From positions 2,633,473 to 2,688,783 of the forward strand of contig NZ_LIGI01000001.1 of assembly GCF_001273955.1 (NCBI RefSeq): a stretch of DNA of 55,311 nucleotides, given 5' to 3'. Below are positions 8,583-17,429 of the stretch, one piece after another; the stretch's first letter is position 1; every line of letters starts with the position of its first letter. Below the pieces are notes generated by a model. It had not been told where the DNA came from, did not search any database, and was given only the letters and a program-made list of their open reading frames with translations. The DNA is from Bacillus sp. FJAT-27245. GTDB lineage: Bacteria; Bacillota; Bacilli; Bacillales; Cytobacillaceae. Both the position numbers and the translations under genes were made by a program.

Positions 8583-9218
8583 TCATTTACCAGCGACGGC
8601 TTTCATTAATCCTGGTGACAAGTAGGCTTCGATGCCTGATGCCAGCGCCAGAAGGACAATCGCGGCCGCCAGAACAAGAACATACCGCCCAAAAAAGGGC
8701 AGGATTGGCTGGCTGAACTTTTTTGTAAATTGCCTGCCAACCATCTTGAGTGAAAACACAATCGAGACGGCCGCCATGACAATAAACACCGGAATGATGA
8801 TCACATTTTGCGGAAGAATGGAAACAAATGCGAAAACGAATCCTTTCCAGCCCATTTGGCTGACGAGGAAGCCTACTGTGAATCCGACAACCATTCCTTT
8901 TATGAATAGAAGGATGAGGATGACAGGCAACCCGATGATCGAGATGCCGAGCACCCACATCAGTGCGATAAATTTGCTGTTATGAAGGAGGCTCTGTAGG
9001 AATAGCTCTCCGGATGCATATGTTTTTCCATTGGCAATCTGGCTGAAAAACTGTGATAAATAATAAAACAAATCCTCTTTTTGATCGAAGCTCATGCTAT
9101 TGACGATTACAGCTCCGAAAATAACCCCCATCATAAAAAGAATGGATACAAACAGGAAAACTGAGGAGTTCTCGCCCAAATATGCTGCTTCGACGGACTG
9201 GTTCATACGTTTTTTCAT
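8583..9218 (-). CDS. spoIIM: Stage II sporulation protein M
   Basis: A membrane protein of 211 residues and a partner of SpoIID and SpoIIP in the peptidoglycan-remodelling complex needed for engulfment. The hydrophobic pattern gives about five membrane segments (near 20-42, 85-105, 108-125, 130-160 and 175-195). GGGGGAAATGCC precedes the ATG. Position upstream of fur is the conserved one. It is transcribed from the mother cell programme in B. subtilis; I could not identify a SigE promoter with confidence here. Confidence 0.93.
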   Translation of the reverse strand: MKKRMNQSVEAAYLGENSSVFLFVSILFMMGVIFGAVIVNSMSFDQKEDLFYYLSQFFSQIANGKTYASGELFLQSLLHNSKFIALMWVLGISIIGLPVILILLFIKGMVVGFTVGFLVSQMGWKGFVFAFVSILPQNVIIIPVFIVMAAVSIVFSLKMVGRQFTKKFSQPILPFFGRYVLVLAAAIVLLALASGIEAYLSPGLMKAVAGK

Positions 9219-9302
9219 GGCATTTCCCCCTGTAGGACGGTTTATACCATTGTATGCCTGTCCATTAGCGATATGCCTTTAATAAAGGCGGGCTAACTGT
9301 CT

Positions 9303-10466
9303 TCAAGACTCGACTTTTCCGTATTTTCCTCCACCGCCCGCTTTCAGTAAAAGCTTCCCTTCCCGGGCAAGGATGATTAGCTTCAAAAGTTTTTCGGGAA
9401 TGACTTTTTCCATCGCCTCCCGGGGAACTTCGTGCAGGATTGCCATTTCTGTTCCGAAATGCCATAACAGTTTTTGGAGCAGCTTTGGGCCAAGGCCGGG
9501 AATGAACTCAAGGGGGACTTGATGGACATAAGGCGGCCTGCCACCTGGTCCATTTTTGGCAGTCGAGAGCTCCGAAATCCGGTCGGCCACCCCCTTGACT
9601 GTTTTCCGCGAACCGCATTCCCCGCACGGCTCCCCTTCCACAGCCAATGGTGCCAGGCACTCGGCGCATACGGTTCCATGGTACTTTCCAAGGAGCGGAT
9701 CAAGCCCGTAATTGGCAAGAATCCTTCTTCCGCCTTCTCCTTTCAACGCCAGTGAAAACTCCATAAATGACGGTTCGTTCATTTCAATCGCCTGGTATTC
9801 CCGTGCGATTTTTGCGAGGGAATGGGCGTCCGAATTTGTTAGAAAAGGGTAACGGTGCAGTTCAGTGAGCCCGTCCGCCATGTTGGTGTCCGAGCTAAGC
9901 CCCAACTCAATGCCATCAATCAGATCCGGGTCGAATACTTCCTTCAGCGATTGGCTAACCCCTCTTCCGTAAAGGCTTTTGAAGGGAGTGAAAACATGGG
10001 CGGGAATGAACAGGCCGCCAAGCTGTTTCACCTTTTCCTGGAGACTGCGCCCCGATGTATAAATCCGCTGAGAGCTTAAGTTAATGTTTTTCATCCGTTC
10101 CGACAGCCAGACGGAAAACTCCTTCATTTCTTCAATACCCGGCATAAAGCAAAGTACATGAATCGGTCCTTTGCACTGTTCATCGTAAATTTCCAGTTCG
10201 GAACCGGGAATGACCGCCATTCCCCCGTACAGAAGCCCCCCGCCGGCCTGCACGGCCATTTCCCCGGATGCTATCAGACTTTCCATTTCGACAATAACCT
10301 CCGGCGAGTGGCAGTCGATAATGCCAATCATATCCAGCCCTTTTTCATTCCGTGCATGGCTGATGATATTTGAAAAAGTCAGCGATTTTGCCCCCGTTAT
10401 CTTTACAGGCCTGCCGCTCCTGGTCCGGCCGATATGGATATGGAGATCCGCGAAGTATCGGGCCAT
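9303..10466 (-). CDS. yqxK: Endonuclease Q family protein (PHP domain plus helix-hairpin-helix), YqxK-like
   Basis: A 387-residue protein with an N-terminal PHP metal-dependent hydrolase domain (YFADLHIHIGRT; later GIIDCHSPEV and a final TNSDAHS). A Cys4 zinc finger follows (CAECLAP...CGECGS), then a helix-hairpin-helix segment (FIPGLGPKLLQKLL). Characterised members of this family cut DNA next to deaminated bases, so a DNA repair role is likely. The ATG at 10466 begins 7 bases after the nudF stop; the SD-like GGAGG is rather far, at 13 bases. It is cotranscribed with nudF. Confidence 0.88.
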   Translation of the reverse strand: MARYFADLHIHIGRTRSGRPVKITGAKSLTFSNIISHARNEKGLDMIGIIDCHSPEVIVEMESLIASGEMAVQAGGGLLYGGMAVIPGSELEIYDEQCKGPIHVLCFMPGIEEMKEFSVWLSERMKNINLSSQRIYTSGRSLQEKVKQLGGLFIPAHVFTPFKSLYGRGVSQSLKEVFDPDLIDGIELGLSSDTNMADGLTELHRYPFLTNSDAHSLAKIAREYQAIEMNEPSFMEFSLALKGEGGRRILANYGLDPLLGKYHGTVCAECLAPLAVEGEPCGECGSRKTVKGVADRISELSTAKNGPGGRPPYVHQVPLEFIPGLGPKLLQKLLWHFGTEMAILHEVPREAMEKVIPEKLLKLIILAREGKLLLKAGGGGKYGKVES

Positions 10467-10473
10467 TAGTTTT

Positions 10474-11016
10474 TCAAAGCCTCCGCAGCTGAAGGTATTG
10501 GATGGCATAGGCTGTCTTAGCGTCATAAATTTTCTTCTCTTTAACATAAGCGAGCGCTTCGTCGAGGGTGAGCTCTTCGACATTCACGAATTCGTCTTCA
10601 TCAAGTCCCGCTGCCCCCTCCTTTTTCGAAAGGCCCTTCGCAATATAAAGATGGACGAGTTCATCCGCGAAGCCCGGTGAAGTATAAAAGGAAACAAGCC
10701 ATTCCATTTCCTTGCATTCATAACCTGTTTCCTCTTCCAGCTCCCGGCTCGCGCATTCGGCTGGGTCTTCGCCTTTCTCCAGTTTCCCGGCAGGTATTTC
10801 AACCATCGCCCTTTCCATCGCTTTACGGTACTGTTCAACAAGGACAATCTTTTTTTCATCCGTCACGGCAATGACCGCAACCGCGCCCGGGTGCTTGACG
10901 ATTTCCCGCTTGGACGTTTTTCCGTTCGGAAGTTCAACTTCCTCGACTCTTAAAGAAATGATCTTCCCGCTGAATATTTCTTCTGTGCTGATCGTTTTTT
11001 CTTCAAGCTTTCCCAT
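10474..11016 (-). CDS. nudF: ADP-ribose pyrophosphatase (Nudix)
   Basis: Hydrolyses ADP-ribose to AMP and ribose-5-phosphate. In 180 residues the Nudix box is complete: GKLEKGEDPAECASRELEEE continues TGYE, fitting Gx5Ex7REUxEExGU. AGGAGTGGCTTAG precedes the ATG. The nudF-yqxK pairing is as in B. subtilis yqkG-yqxK. Confidence 0.95.
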   Translation of the reverse strand: MGKLEEKTISTEEIFSGKIISLRVEEVELPNGKTSKREIVKHPGAVAVIAVTDEKKIVLVEQYRKAMERAMVEIPAGKLEKGEDPAECASRELEEETGYECKEMEWLVSFYTSPGFADELVHLYIAKGLSKKEGAAGLDEDEFVNVEELTLDEALAYVKEKKIYDAKTAYAIQYLQLRRL

Positions 11017-11089
11017 CTAAGCCACTCCTGTTCTATTCCAATTTTGGTGTTCATACATTTTATCATACTTTAATTGGGGGAGTTCACTC

Positions 11090-11239
11090 ATGAAGGCTTA
11101 TATACATGATAAAGGGTTTGTCCTATCCGGGAAGGCGGCGGAAATCCGCTATATATTGAGAGAGTGCAGCACATTGTACATGACTGTCGCTGAACTGGTT
11201 AAATCGGAGGCAGAAAAACGTAAGGGGCCACGCCGCTGA
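11090..11239 (+). CDS. mciZ: MciZ, mother-cell inhibitor of FtsZ
   Basis: A short gene of 49 codons, divergent from nudF, that fits the known mciZ locus. The product contains a KGFVLSGKAAEIRYILREC segment, similar in pattern to KGVVLVGKAWEIRAKLKEY of B. subtilis MciZ, which caps FtsZ filaments during sporulation. The B. subtilis peptide is 40 residues; this one has about nine more, charged (KSEAEKRKGPRR). GGGGGAGTTCACTC precedes the ATG. CATACATT at 11052-11059 matches a SigE -10, though I saw no good -35. Confidence 0.85.
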   Translation: MKAYIHDKGFVLSGKAAEIRYILRECSTLYMTVAELVKSEAEKRKGPRR

Positions 11240-11421
11240 TTGCGCTACATCAGGGGTTTATCTTTTATTTATACAAAACCCTCCTCAGACTGCTTTGGAA
11301 AGCCTTTTAAGCGGAAACTGTCCTTGGCCTCACTCCCGAAACCTTTGTGGATCAGTTAAAACAAACAGTTTGCCGCCTGTCCCGCGCTTTGGGTAGAATA
11401 GGAGCCAAGGAGTTGATAGCA

Positions 11422-12330
11422 GTGAGGAAAAATAAGCTTGGCAATTCGGATTTGAATGTAAGTGTGCTCGGGCTTGGCTGCATGTCGCTTGGCACCGATT
11501 TGGACAAGGCACGTTCCATTATCGATGCCGCCCTCGATGAAGGCATTAATTACTTTGACACAGCGGACCTGTATGACTTTGGCGAAAATGAAAAAATCGT
11601 CGGTGAATGCCTGAAAGGGTGCCGTGATAAAGTCATACTTGCCACGAAAGCGGGCAATCGTTGGAACGAAGCCAAAACTGGATGGAGCTGGGACCCGTCC
11701 AAAAAACATATTAAAGAAGCTGTCAAAGGAAGCCTGAAGCGACTCGGAACCGATTATATTGATTTGTACCAGCTTCACGGGGGGACGATTGAAGATCCAA
11801 TAGATGAAACCATTGAAGCATTTGAGGATTTGAAAACGGAAGGCCTGATCCGTTACTACGGTATCTCTTCCATCCGGCCCAACGTCGTCCGGGAGTATGC
11901 CGAAAAGTCGGGAATTGTGTCCGTCATGGTCCAATACAGCATGCTGGACAGACGCCCGGAAGAGGAAATCCTTCCCCTCCTGGAAAGGGAAGGAATCAGC
12001 GTTGTCACAAGGGGCCCGGTCGCCAAAGGTCTTTTATCCGAAAAAATGCTCGATAAGGCATCCGGGAAAGGCTATCTTGATTACAGCCTCGACGAGCTTG
12101 AGAGCCTCATGCCTTTGTTAAAAGAAAAACTTGCTTCCCGCCCGCTTGAAGAGGCTGCCCTGCACTATAATCTGGTGCACCCGGCCGTGGCGGCAGTCGT
12201 CGCCGGTGCAAGCAGTGTGGAACAGGTCAGGAAAAACGCCAGCGCCGTCCGCGGGGAACCGCTCTCGGATGCGGAAATCAGCCTGATTAGGGAACTGACA
12301 AGAGCAAATGTGTATGCGGAGCATCGATAA
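11422..12330 (+). CDS. yqkF: Aldo/keto reductase, YqkF-like
   Basis: An NADPH-dependent oxidoreductase of the aldo/keto reductase TIM-barrel family, 302 residues. Visible parts are the N-terminal LGLGCMSLGTD, the catalytic DTADLYDFGENE (Asp and Tyr), Lys in ILATKAG, and YQLHGGTIEDP with the catalytic His. I chose the GTG at 11422 because AAGGAG lies 9 bases upstream; the upstream ATG frame is unsupported. The physiological substrate is unknown. The neighbourhood (mciZ, YqkE) agrees with YqkF. Confidence 0.92.
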   Translation: MRKNKLGNSDLNVSVLGLGCMSLGTDLDKARSIIDAALDEGINYFDTADLYDFGENEKIVGECLKGCRDKVILATKAGNRWNEAKTGWSWDPSKKHIKEAVKGSLKRLGTDYIDLYQLHGGTIEDPIDETIEAFEDLKTEGLIRYYGISSIRPNVVREYAEKSGIVSVMVQYSMLDRRPEEEILPLLEREGISVVTRGPVAKGLLSEKMLDKASGKGYLDYSLDELESLMPLLKEKLASRPLEEAALHYNLVHPAVAAVVAGASSVEQVRKNASAVRGEPLSDAEISLIRELTRANVYAEHR

Positions 12331-12428
12331 TATGGGGGGCTTTCCTTAGAGGGAGGCCTCCTTCTAACTGTACAGGGTTCTTGTCAGGGCAGGCTCGGGG
12401 CGTTTTCATACGGAATCAGCAATACGAT

Positions 12429-12460
12429 TAAAAAGCCGGCACCTATTCCCGGATGCCGGC
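12429..12460 (-). terminator. Terminator overlapping the end of the GrpB-family gene
   Basis: GCCGGCA/TGCCGGC stem on the minus strand followed by TTTTTAAT. The 5' arm lies in the last codons of the gene, as at sigF. Confidence 0.85.
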
Positions 12461-12976
12461 CCAAACGAATGCTTCCTTTTCAATTTCAAGTACTGTCTTT
12501 TCTTTATAGGCTATGTATGAACTGATGTCACTGGGGAACAGCCCGGCCCCGGTTTCCTTCACGTTTCCATAAATTGCCGCCCGCTCTGGATGCACCCGTA
12601 AATAATCACGGAACACGAGGTGCCTCCTAATCTGCAGGCTGCCTTTTTCAAAGGCGTGGAGGTGAACAAGCCTTTCCCCATCCTCATCATATTTAATGAA
12701 ATAACGGCGGCCGGGGATGCCGTTTTCCCCACGAGGTTCATAGCCTGCCAGACGCAGCTTATCCACGGCCTTATCAAAATGATCAAATGAACCCGCCTCA
12801 GCCAATATATCTATAATTGGCTTCGCACTCAAGCCAGGTACCGAGGTGCTTCCTATATGATGGAAAACAGTATCGTCCGTCGCTAAAGCTTCTATTAAAA
12901 TAGCAGCTTCCTTCGCGAATCTTTCCGGCCAATCTTCCAGGTAAGGTACAACTTCGACTTTACGCGGCGGCTTCAC
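12443..12976 (-). CDS. GrpB family protein (UPF0157, nucleotidyltransferase-like)
   Basis: 177 residues of the GrpB/UPF0157 family, a nucleotidyltransferase-fold group of unknown substrate. Typical motifs are HHIGSTSVPGLSAKPIIDIL and the C-terminal RDYLRVHPE and SDISSYIAYK. The start is a GTG at 12974-12976 whose first base pair overlaps the stop of the YqkE-like gene, so the two are translationally coupled. B. subtilis YqkA carries a related domain. Confidence 0.9.
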   Translation of the reverse strand: MKPPRKVEVVPYLEDWPERFAKEAAILIEALATDDTVFHHIGSTSVPGLSAKPIIDILAEAGSFDHFDKAVDKLRLAGYEPRGENGIPGRRYFIKYDEDGERLVHLHAFEKGSLQIRRHLVFRDYLRVHPERAAIYGNVKETGAGLFPSDISSYIAYKEKTVLEIEKEAFVWAGIRE

Positions 12977-13230
12977 TATTTGAATTCCTTCCAGTTCATT
13001 CCGCTCTCGTTTAAAAGCTCCTCGAAGCTTTTATTTTTCTCTTTGAGCCTGCGCTCCTCACGCTTGCGTTTTTCTTCCTCTTCCGCCTTGCGCGCCTCCT
13101 CGGCCTTCAGCTCCTGTTGGCGGTTTTTCAGCTGGTTGACCAAATCCTTGTTGAGCATATCCCCAAGGGTAAGCGGTTTATCTTCTTTTTGCACCCGCGC
13201 TGTCTGCGGCTGTCTTTTTTTCTTTGCCAT
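12976..13230 (-). CDS. yqkE: YqkE-like protein, DUF3886
   Basis: An 84-residue, highly charged protein. After MAKKKR and KPLTLGDMLNKDLVNQLK comes a long Glu/Lys/Arg-rich helix (coiled coil, about 37-66), ending in NKSFEELLNESGMNWKEFK, which is typical of the family. Function is unknown. The ATG at 13230 follows GGGAGATGGATTT; an upstream ATG frame at 13269 includes this site and is rejected. First gene of a two-gene unit with the GrpB-family gene. Confidence 0.88.
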   Translation of the reverse strand: MAKKKRQPQTARVQKEDKPLTLGDMLNKDLVNQLKNRQQELKAEEARKAEEEEKRKREERRLKEKNKSFEELLNESGMNWKEFK

Positions 13231-13282
13231 AAATCCATCTCCCTCTAAGCAGATACTCCCATTATACAATATTTTTTAAATG

Positions 13283-13312
13283 CAAAAAGGCGGAAGCACC
13301 ATGGCCCCCGCC
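13283..13312 (-). terminator. Terminator downstream of scoB
   Basis: GGCGG...CCGCC hairpin on the minus strand followed by TTTTTGC. It ends the thiolase-scoA-scoB transcript after it passes through the interspersed repeat. Confidence 0.75.
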
Positions 13313-13339
13313 TGTTATGGTTTTATAACAAACTTTAAA

Positions 13340-13496
13340 ATTGAACATTTTTGATAACTCGAAATTAGTTATCGTAATCCAGCTCCAGCGCCTAGCCCCT
13401 CGAGGTCATAAGCCGGTTCCCTCCGGAGAGCTGGCTCGTCCTGCGTGCTCCGTCTTATGCTTGTCGGGGCTAACCAAGGCGCTTGCGCATTTTGTT
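13340..13496 (-). repeat. Interspersed structured repeat, copy 2
   Basis: Reverse-oriented copy of the element at 509-666, highly similar from the AACAAAATGCGC end to the ATGTTCAAT end. It begins at the base next to the scoB stop, so it is likely to lie in the 3' end of the scoB transcript, where it can fold into a long interrupted hairpin. Confidence 0.8.
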
Positions 13497-13497
13497 C

Positions 13498-14166
13498 TTA
13501 AAATGCGTTAAGTGCGACATCCCCGCTTGTATCAAGGCTTGCTTCCGTGGAATTGACGATATCGTCAATGCTGTAGCCCTCGGCGACTTCCACTAGCTTC
13601 AATCCTGATTCAGTTACATCCATTACCGCCCGTTCCGTAATGATCCGGGTAACGACTCCTTTGCCGGTCAGCGGCAGGGTGCATTCCTTCAGGACTTTGG
13701 ACTCGCCCTTTTTATTCGTATGCTCCATGATGACGATGATTTTCCTTGCGCCGTGGACAAGATCCATCGCCCCGCCCATTCCCTTGATCATTTTACCCGG
13801 AATCATCCAGTTGGCGAGGTCGCCTTTTTCGGAAACCTCCATTCCGCCAAGGATCGCAATATCGACATGGCCGCCGCGGATCATCGCGAATGACTCGGCG
13901 CTGTCAAAATAAGCCGCGCCCGGAATCGCGGTTACCGTTTCCTTCCCCGCGTTGATCAGGTCGGCATCCTCTTCCCCTTCAACCGGGAACGGACCAATTC
14001 CCAACAGCCCGTTCTCCGATTGCAGGACAACCTGCTTATTATCGGAAATATAATTTGCTACAAGCGTCGGCATTCCGATTCCAAGATTCACATAGTAGCC
14101 ATCCTGAATCTCGCGCTCTGCCCTTCTCGCAATCTTTTCACGCACGTTTGCTTTATCGTTGGACAT
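13498..14166 (-). CDS. scoB: 3-oxoacid CoA-transferase subunit B
   Basis: The catalytic beta subunit of succinyl-CoA (or acetyl-CoA): acetoacetate CoA-transferase, 222 residues. The active-site glutamate is in [11 protein letters not shown], within the conserved SENG motif. [14 protein letters not shown] and [18 protein letters not shown] are also typical. GAAAGGAGAGACAGGA precedes the ATG. It forms an operon with scoA and a thiolase for activating and cleaving acetoacetate. Confidence 0.95.
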   Translation of the reverse strand: MSNDKANVREKIARRAEREIQDGYYVNLGIGMPTLVANYISDNKQVVLQSENGLLGIGPFPVEGEEDADLINAGKETVTAIPGAAYFDSAESFAMIRGGHVDIAILGGMEVSEKGDLANWMIPGKMIKGMGGAMDLVHGARKIIVIMEHTNKKGESKVLKECTLPLTGKGVVTRIITERAVMDVTESGLKLVEVAEGYSIDDIVNSTEASLDTSGDVALNAF

Positions 14167-14184
14167 TCCTGTCTCTCCTTTCCC

Positions 14185-14874
14185 CTATTTCCTGACTGTC
14201 AGTCGCTCGATCCGCTTTTCCTGGTCACCCTGGATGATCGCCTGCACATAAATGCTTGGCGTGTGGATGTTATTCGGATCGAGTTCCCCGATTTCAACGA
14301 GGTTTTCCACTTCCGCGATTGTCACCTTTCCAGCCGCGGCAATCATCGGGTTGAAATTCCTCGCTGTTTTCCGGTACACCAGATTCCCCATTTTATCGCC
14401 CTTCCACGCGCGAACCAGGCTGAAATCGGCAACGAGTGCTTCTTCGAGCAAATATTCCTTGCCGTTGAATACCCGAATTTCCTTTCCATCCGCAATCGGG
14501 GTCCCCACTCCCGCAGGCGTGTAGAACGCCGGGATCCCCGCCCCGCCCGCTCTGATTTTCTCAGCAAGCGTTCCCTGCGGCAGCAAATCGACCTCGAGCT
14601 CGCCGGCCAGAACCTGTCGTTCAAATTCCTTGTTCTCGCCAACGTACGAACCGACCATCTTTTTGATTTGCCTGTTGTGCAAAAGAAGGCCGAGCCCCCA
14701 ATCATCGATTCCGCAATTGTTGGAGATGACCGTCAAATCCCTCACACCTTTATCAACTAGGGCAAGAATCAGATTCTCCGGGATCCCGCACAGGCCGAAG
14801 CCCCCAACCATCAGGGTCGAGCCGTCCTGGATATCCGCCACTGCTTCCTGGAACGAAGTACATATCCTTTTCAT
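14185..14874 (-). CDS. scoA: 3-oxoacid CoA-transferase subunit A
   Basis: Alpha subunit of the acetoacetate CoA-transferase, 229 residues. The family signature [13 protein letters not shown] is near the N-terminus, with [12 protein letters not shown] and [18 protein letters not shown] further on. The ATG at 14874 follows AAAGGAGAATTTTT, so the longer frame from 14898 is rejected. It lies 18 bases before scoB and 27 bases after the thiolase gene. Confidence 0.95.
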   Translation of the reverse strand: MKRICTSFQEAVADIQDGSTLMVGGFGLCGIPENLILALVDKGVRDLTVISNNCGIDDWGLGLLLHNRQIKKMVGSYVGENKEFERQVLAGELEVDLLPQGTLAEKIRAGGAGIPAFYTPAGVGTPIADGKEIRVFNGKEYLLEEALVADFSLVRAWKGDKMGNLVYRKTARNFNPMIAAAGKVTIAEVENLVEIGELDPNNIHTPSIYVQAIIQGDQEKRIERLTVRK

Positions 14875-14901
14875 AAAAATTCTCCTTTCATCCGGCAAAA
14901 A

Positions 14902-16089
14902 TTAAACAAGTTCTACTATGGTCGCAACGCCCTGGCCCCCGCCAATGCAAAGCGTCGCCAGGCCTTTCTTCGCGCCGCGGCGTTTCATTTCGTGGATAAG
15001 CGTAACAAGTATACGGGCTCCGCTAGCGCCAATCGGATGCCCGAGCGCAATCGCGCCGCCATTCACATTCAGCTTTTCGGGATTGAATTCAAGATCCCTG
15101 CCGACAGCGAGCGACTGGGCGGCAAACGCTTCATTCGCCTCAATTAGATCAATTTCTTCCATGGAAGTATCAGCTTTTCGAAGCGCTTTCCTGACCGCCT
15201 CGACCGGACCGATCCCCATTACGCTTGGATCGACGCCTGCACTGCCGTTTCCTTTAATCACAACAAGCGGCTTAATACCGAGTTCCTCTGCCTTCGCCCT
15301 GCTCATCACGATTACAGCAGCTGCGCCGTCGTTGATTCCCGATGCATTTCCTGCTGTCACGCTTCCGTCCTTTTTAAAAGCAGCCCGGAGGCCGGCCAAT
15401 TTCTCGGCAGTTGTCCCTTTTTTCGGATATTCATCCGTATCAAAAACAATCGGCTCCCCCTTCCGCTGCGGTATATGTATCGGAACAATTTCGTCCTTGA
15501 ACTTTCCTTCTTCAATTGCGCGTGCGGCCTTTTCCTGGCTCGCCGCAGCAAACGCGTCCTGTTCCTCCCTGGTCAATCCGTACCGGTCGCACAGGTTTTC
15601 AGCGGTAATCCCCATGTGGTAATCATTGAACGCGCACCAGAGCCCGTCGCTGATCATGCTGTCGACAAGCTTCTGGTCCCCCATCTTGAAGCCATCCCTC
15701 GCATTTTTCAAAAGATAGGGCGCCTGGCTCATGTTTTCCATTCCGCCGGCCACGACGATTTCCGCATCGCCAGCAAAGATTGCCTGTGCGGCAAGGTGGA
15801 CCGCCTTCAAACCGGACCCGCATACCTTGTTAATCGTCATTGAGGAAGCGCTTTCAGGAATGCCCGCCTTAATGGCTGCCTGGCGCGCCGGATTCTGCCC
15901 AAGGCCTGCCTGCAAAACGTTGCCGAGGATGACTTCATCTACCTGCTCCGGCTTCAGCCCTGCCTGCAAAAGCGCGCCTTTAATGGCATGCGCCCCAAGT
16001 TCGGGAGCCGGAATCCCTTTTAGGGTTCCATTAAAGCTTCCGATCGCAGTCCTCGCTGCTGCAACGATAACTACTTCCGTTCGTTCCAT
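14902..16089 (-). CDS. Acetyl-CoA C-acetyltransferase (thiolase)
   Basis: A thiolase of 395 residues that cleaves acetoacetyl-CoA to two acetyl-CoA or runs in reverse. The acyl-enzyme cysteine lies in [15 protein letters not shown]; the other catalytic parts are [19 protein letters not shown] (His) and CIGGGQG (Cys) near the end. It is first in the thiolase-scoA-scoB operon and diverges from the HMG-CoA lyase gene, consistent with leucine or ketone-body breakdown. Confidence 0.95.
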   Translation of the reverse strand: MERTEVVIVAAARTAIGSFNGTLKGIPAPELGAHAIKGALLQAGLKPEQVDEVILGNVLQAGLGQNPARQAAIKAGIPESASSMTINKVCGSGLKAVHLAAQAIFAGDAEIVVAGGMENMSQAPYLLKNARDGFKMGDQKLVDSMISDGLWCAFNDYHMGITAENLCDRYGLTREEQDAFAAASQEKAARAIEEGKFKDEIVPIHIPQRKGEPIVFDTDEYPKKGTTAEKLAGLRAAFKKDGSVTAGNASGINDGAAAVIVMSRAKAEELGIKPLVVIKGNGSAGVDPSVMGIGPVEAVRKALRKADTSMEEIDLIEANEAFAAQSLAVGRDLEFNPEKLNVNGGAIALGHPIGASGARILVTLIHEMKRRGAKKGLATLCIGGGQGVATIVELV

Positions 16090-16177
16090 TTCATTACCCC
16101 TTCCCTTTTCTTTTCCCTACATAGTTTCTCGTTTGAGGTGCGAAATTCCTTTCAAATTGTCAAAATTAATCCACTAC

Positions 16178-16207
16178 TTGCATTTTTTAAAAAAATCCTC
16201 TTAAAAT
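16178..16207 (+). promoter_or_regulatory. SigA-type promoter of the HMG-CoA lyase gene
   Basis: TTGCAT (16178-16183), an 18-base spacer and TAAAAT (16202-16207), ending 23 bases before the start codon. It lies in the divergent region shared with the thiolase operon. Confidence 0.5.
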
Positions 16208-16230
16208 GAGTATGAATGGAGGGGAGTTTT

Positions 16231-17139
16231 ATGGCAATTAAATTGCCTAAAAACGCAACAATTATTGAAGTTGGTCCGAGGGATGGGCTGCAGAATGAAA
16301 AAGGCTTTGTACCGACGGAGGCCAAGGTCCAATTCATCCACGCACTACGGGATGCAGGGATCAGGGAAATGGAATTAACGTCGTTTGTTTCACCAAAATG
16401 GGTCCCCCAAATGGCGGATGCGGCTGAAGTTGTAAGCGCTTGCGCCAGTCCGATGGGACGTTCCATCGTTCTCGCACCGAACAAAAAAGGAATTGAACGC
16501 GTCCAGGAAACAAATTGCAAAGCGGTAGCCGTCTTCGTCGGCGTCAGTGATACATTCAACAAAAAGAATATCAATAAGACAACAGCCGAAAGTATGGAAG
16601 AGCTTCGCCCAATTATCGCCGACTTAAAAACAAAGGGTTTTTTTGTAAGGGCGTGCATTTCGACTGCCTGGCATTGTCCCTTTGAAGGAAAAGTTCCCGA
16701 AGAGGATACAATCAAGCTTTGCGCCGATTTTGCAAAGGCGGGAGTCGACGAACTGAGTGTTGCGGATACAATTGGCATGGCCGTACCGACGGAGGCCTAC
16801 TCACTTTTTAAACAGCTGAAAGCGGAACTTCCAGAAATCCTTCTTACCGCCCATTTCCATGATACAAGAAAGCTCGCTCTAGCGAATATCCTCGCTTCAA
16901 TGCAGGCTGGAATCGACCGTTTTGATACTTCAGCAGGCGGTTTGGGCGGCTGTCCGTTCGCACCCGGCGCAACAGGCAATGTCGCAACTGAGGATGTTGT
17001 GTACATGCTTGAACGGATGGGAATAAGGACCGGCATTTCCCTGGACAGTTTGATGGACGCCGTTGAAATCGTCCGGCCCCATGTAAGCAGGCCTATCGAA
17101 AGCACCTATTTCAAATTGCACGCCTCGGCCGGTGCATAA
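16231..17139 (+). CDS. Hydroxymethylglutaryl-CoA lyase
   Basis: Cleaves HMG-CoA to acetoacetate and acetyl-CoA, the last leucine-specific step. It has 302 residues in an HMGL/DRE-TIM barrel. Motifs are VGPRDGLQNE (metal and substrate site), TAHFHDTRKLALAN (metal histidines) and the catalytic cysteine loop GGLGGCPFAPGATGN. GGAGGGGAGTTTT precedes the ATG at 16231, better than the in-frame ATG at 16216. Its product acetoacetate is the substrate of the divergent scoAB operon. Confidence 0.95.
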   Translation: MAIKLPKNATIIEVGPRDGLQNEKGFVPTEAKVQFIHALRDAGIREMELTSFVSPKWVPQMADAAEVVSACASPMGRSIVLAPNKKGIERVQETNCKAVAVFVGVSDTFNKKNINKTTAESMEELRPIIADLKTKGFFVRACISTAWHCPFEGKVPEEDTIKLCADFAKAGVDELSVADTIGMAVPTEAYSLFKQLKAELPEILLTAHFHDTRKLALANILASMQAGIDRFDTSAGGLGGCPFAPGATGNVATEDVVYMLERMGIRTGISLDSLMDAVEIVRPHVSRPIESTYFKLHASAGA

Positions 17140-17193
17140 GCCATCCTTCCCGGGTTCATCTTAATAGTAGTGAGATGAAGGGAGTTATGCACG

Positions 17194-17325
17194 ATGAGCC
17201 AGAAGCGCGACAAAGGATACAGCCAGAAAGGCCAGCCTTCCGCAAAGGATGGACGGCAGATGATTGCCCGTGAGGATTTGGAAAAGGAAATTCATCCAAC
17301 AAACAGGCAAAATTCGAAACAATAG
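17194..17325 (+). CDS. Small hydrophilic protein, unknown
   Basis: A 43-residue frame with AAGGGAG 9 bases before its ATG and its own terminator 3 bases after the stop. The product is rich in Lys, Gln and Arg (start MSQKRDKGYSQKGQPSAKDG) and has no membrane segment. I do not recognise the family. The ribosome binding site and the dedicated terminator make it a believable gene. Confidence 0.6.
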   Translation: MSQKRDKGYSQKGQPSAKDGRQMIAREDLEKEIHPTNRQNSKQ

Positions 17326-17327
17326 CT

Positions 17328-17355
17328 AAAGCCGTTCCCCCGGGCGGCTTTTTTC
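17328..17355 (+). terminator. Terminator of the small 43-residue gene
   Basis: AAAGCCG, a 10-base loop and CGGCTTT, running into TTTT. Confidence 0.85.
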
Positions 17356-17429
17356 CTTGCAGCCGTGTTTTAAAATTGCCCGGATGGTAAAATAATGAAA
17401 GAAAGCAAATTGTGGCCGGAGGGATTCTT

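Noticed and set aside
16140-16230. FadR-type operator between thiolase and HMG-CoA lyase genes
   Set aside because: TGAGTATGAATGG resembles a half site only; no palindrome with TGAATGA-type arms could be found.
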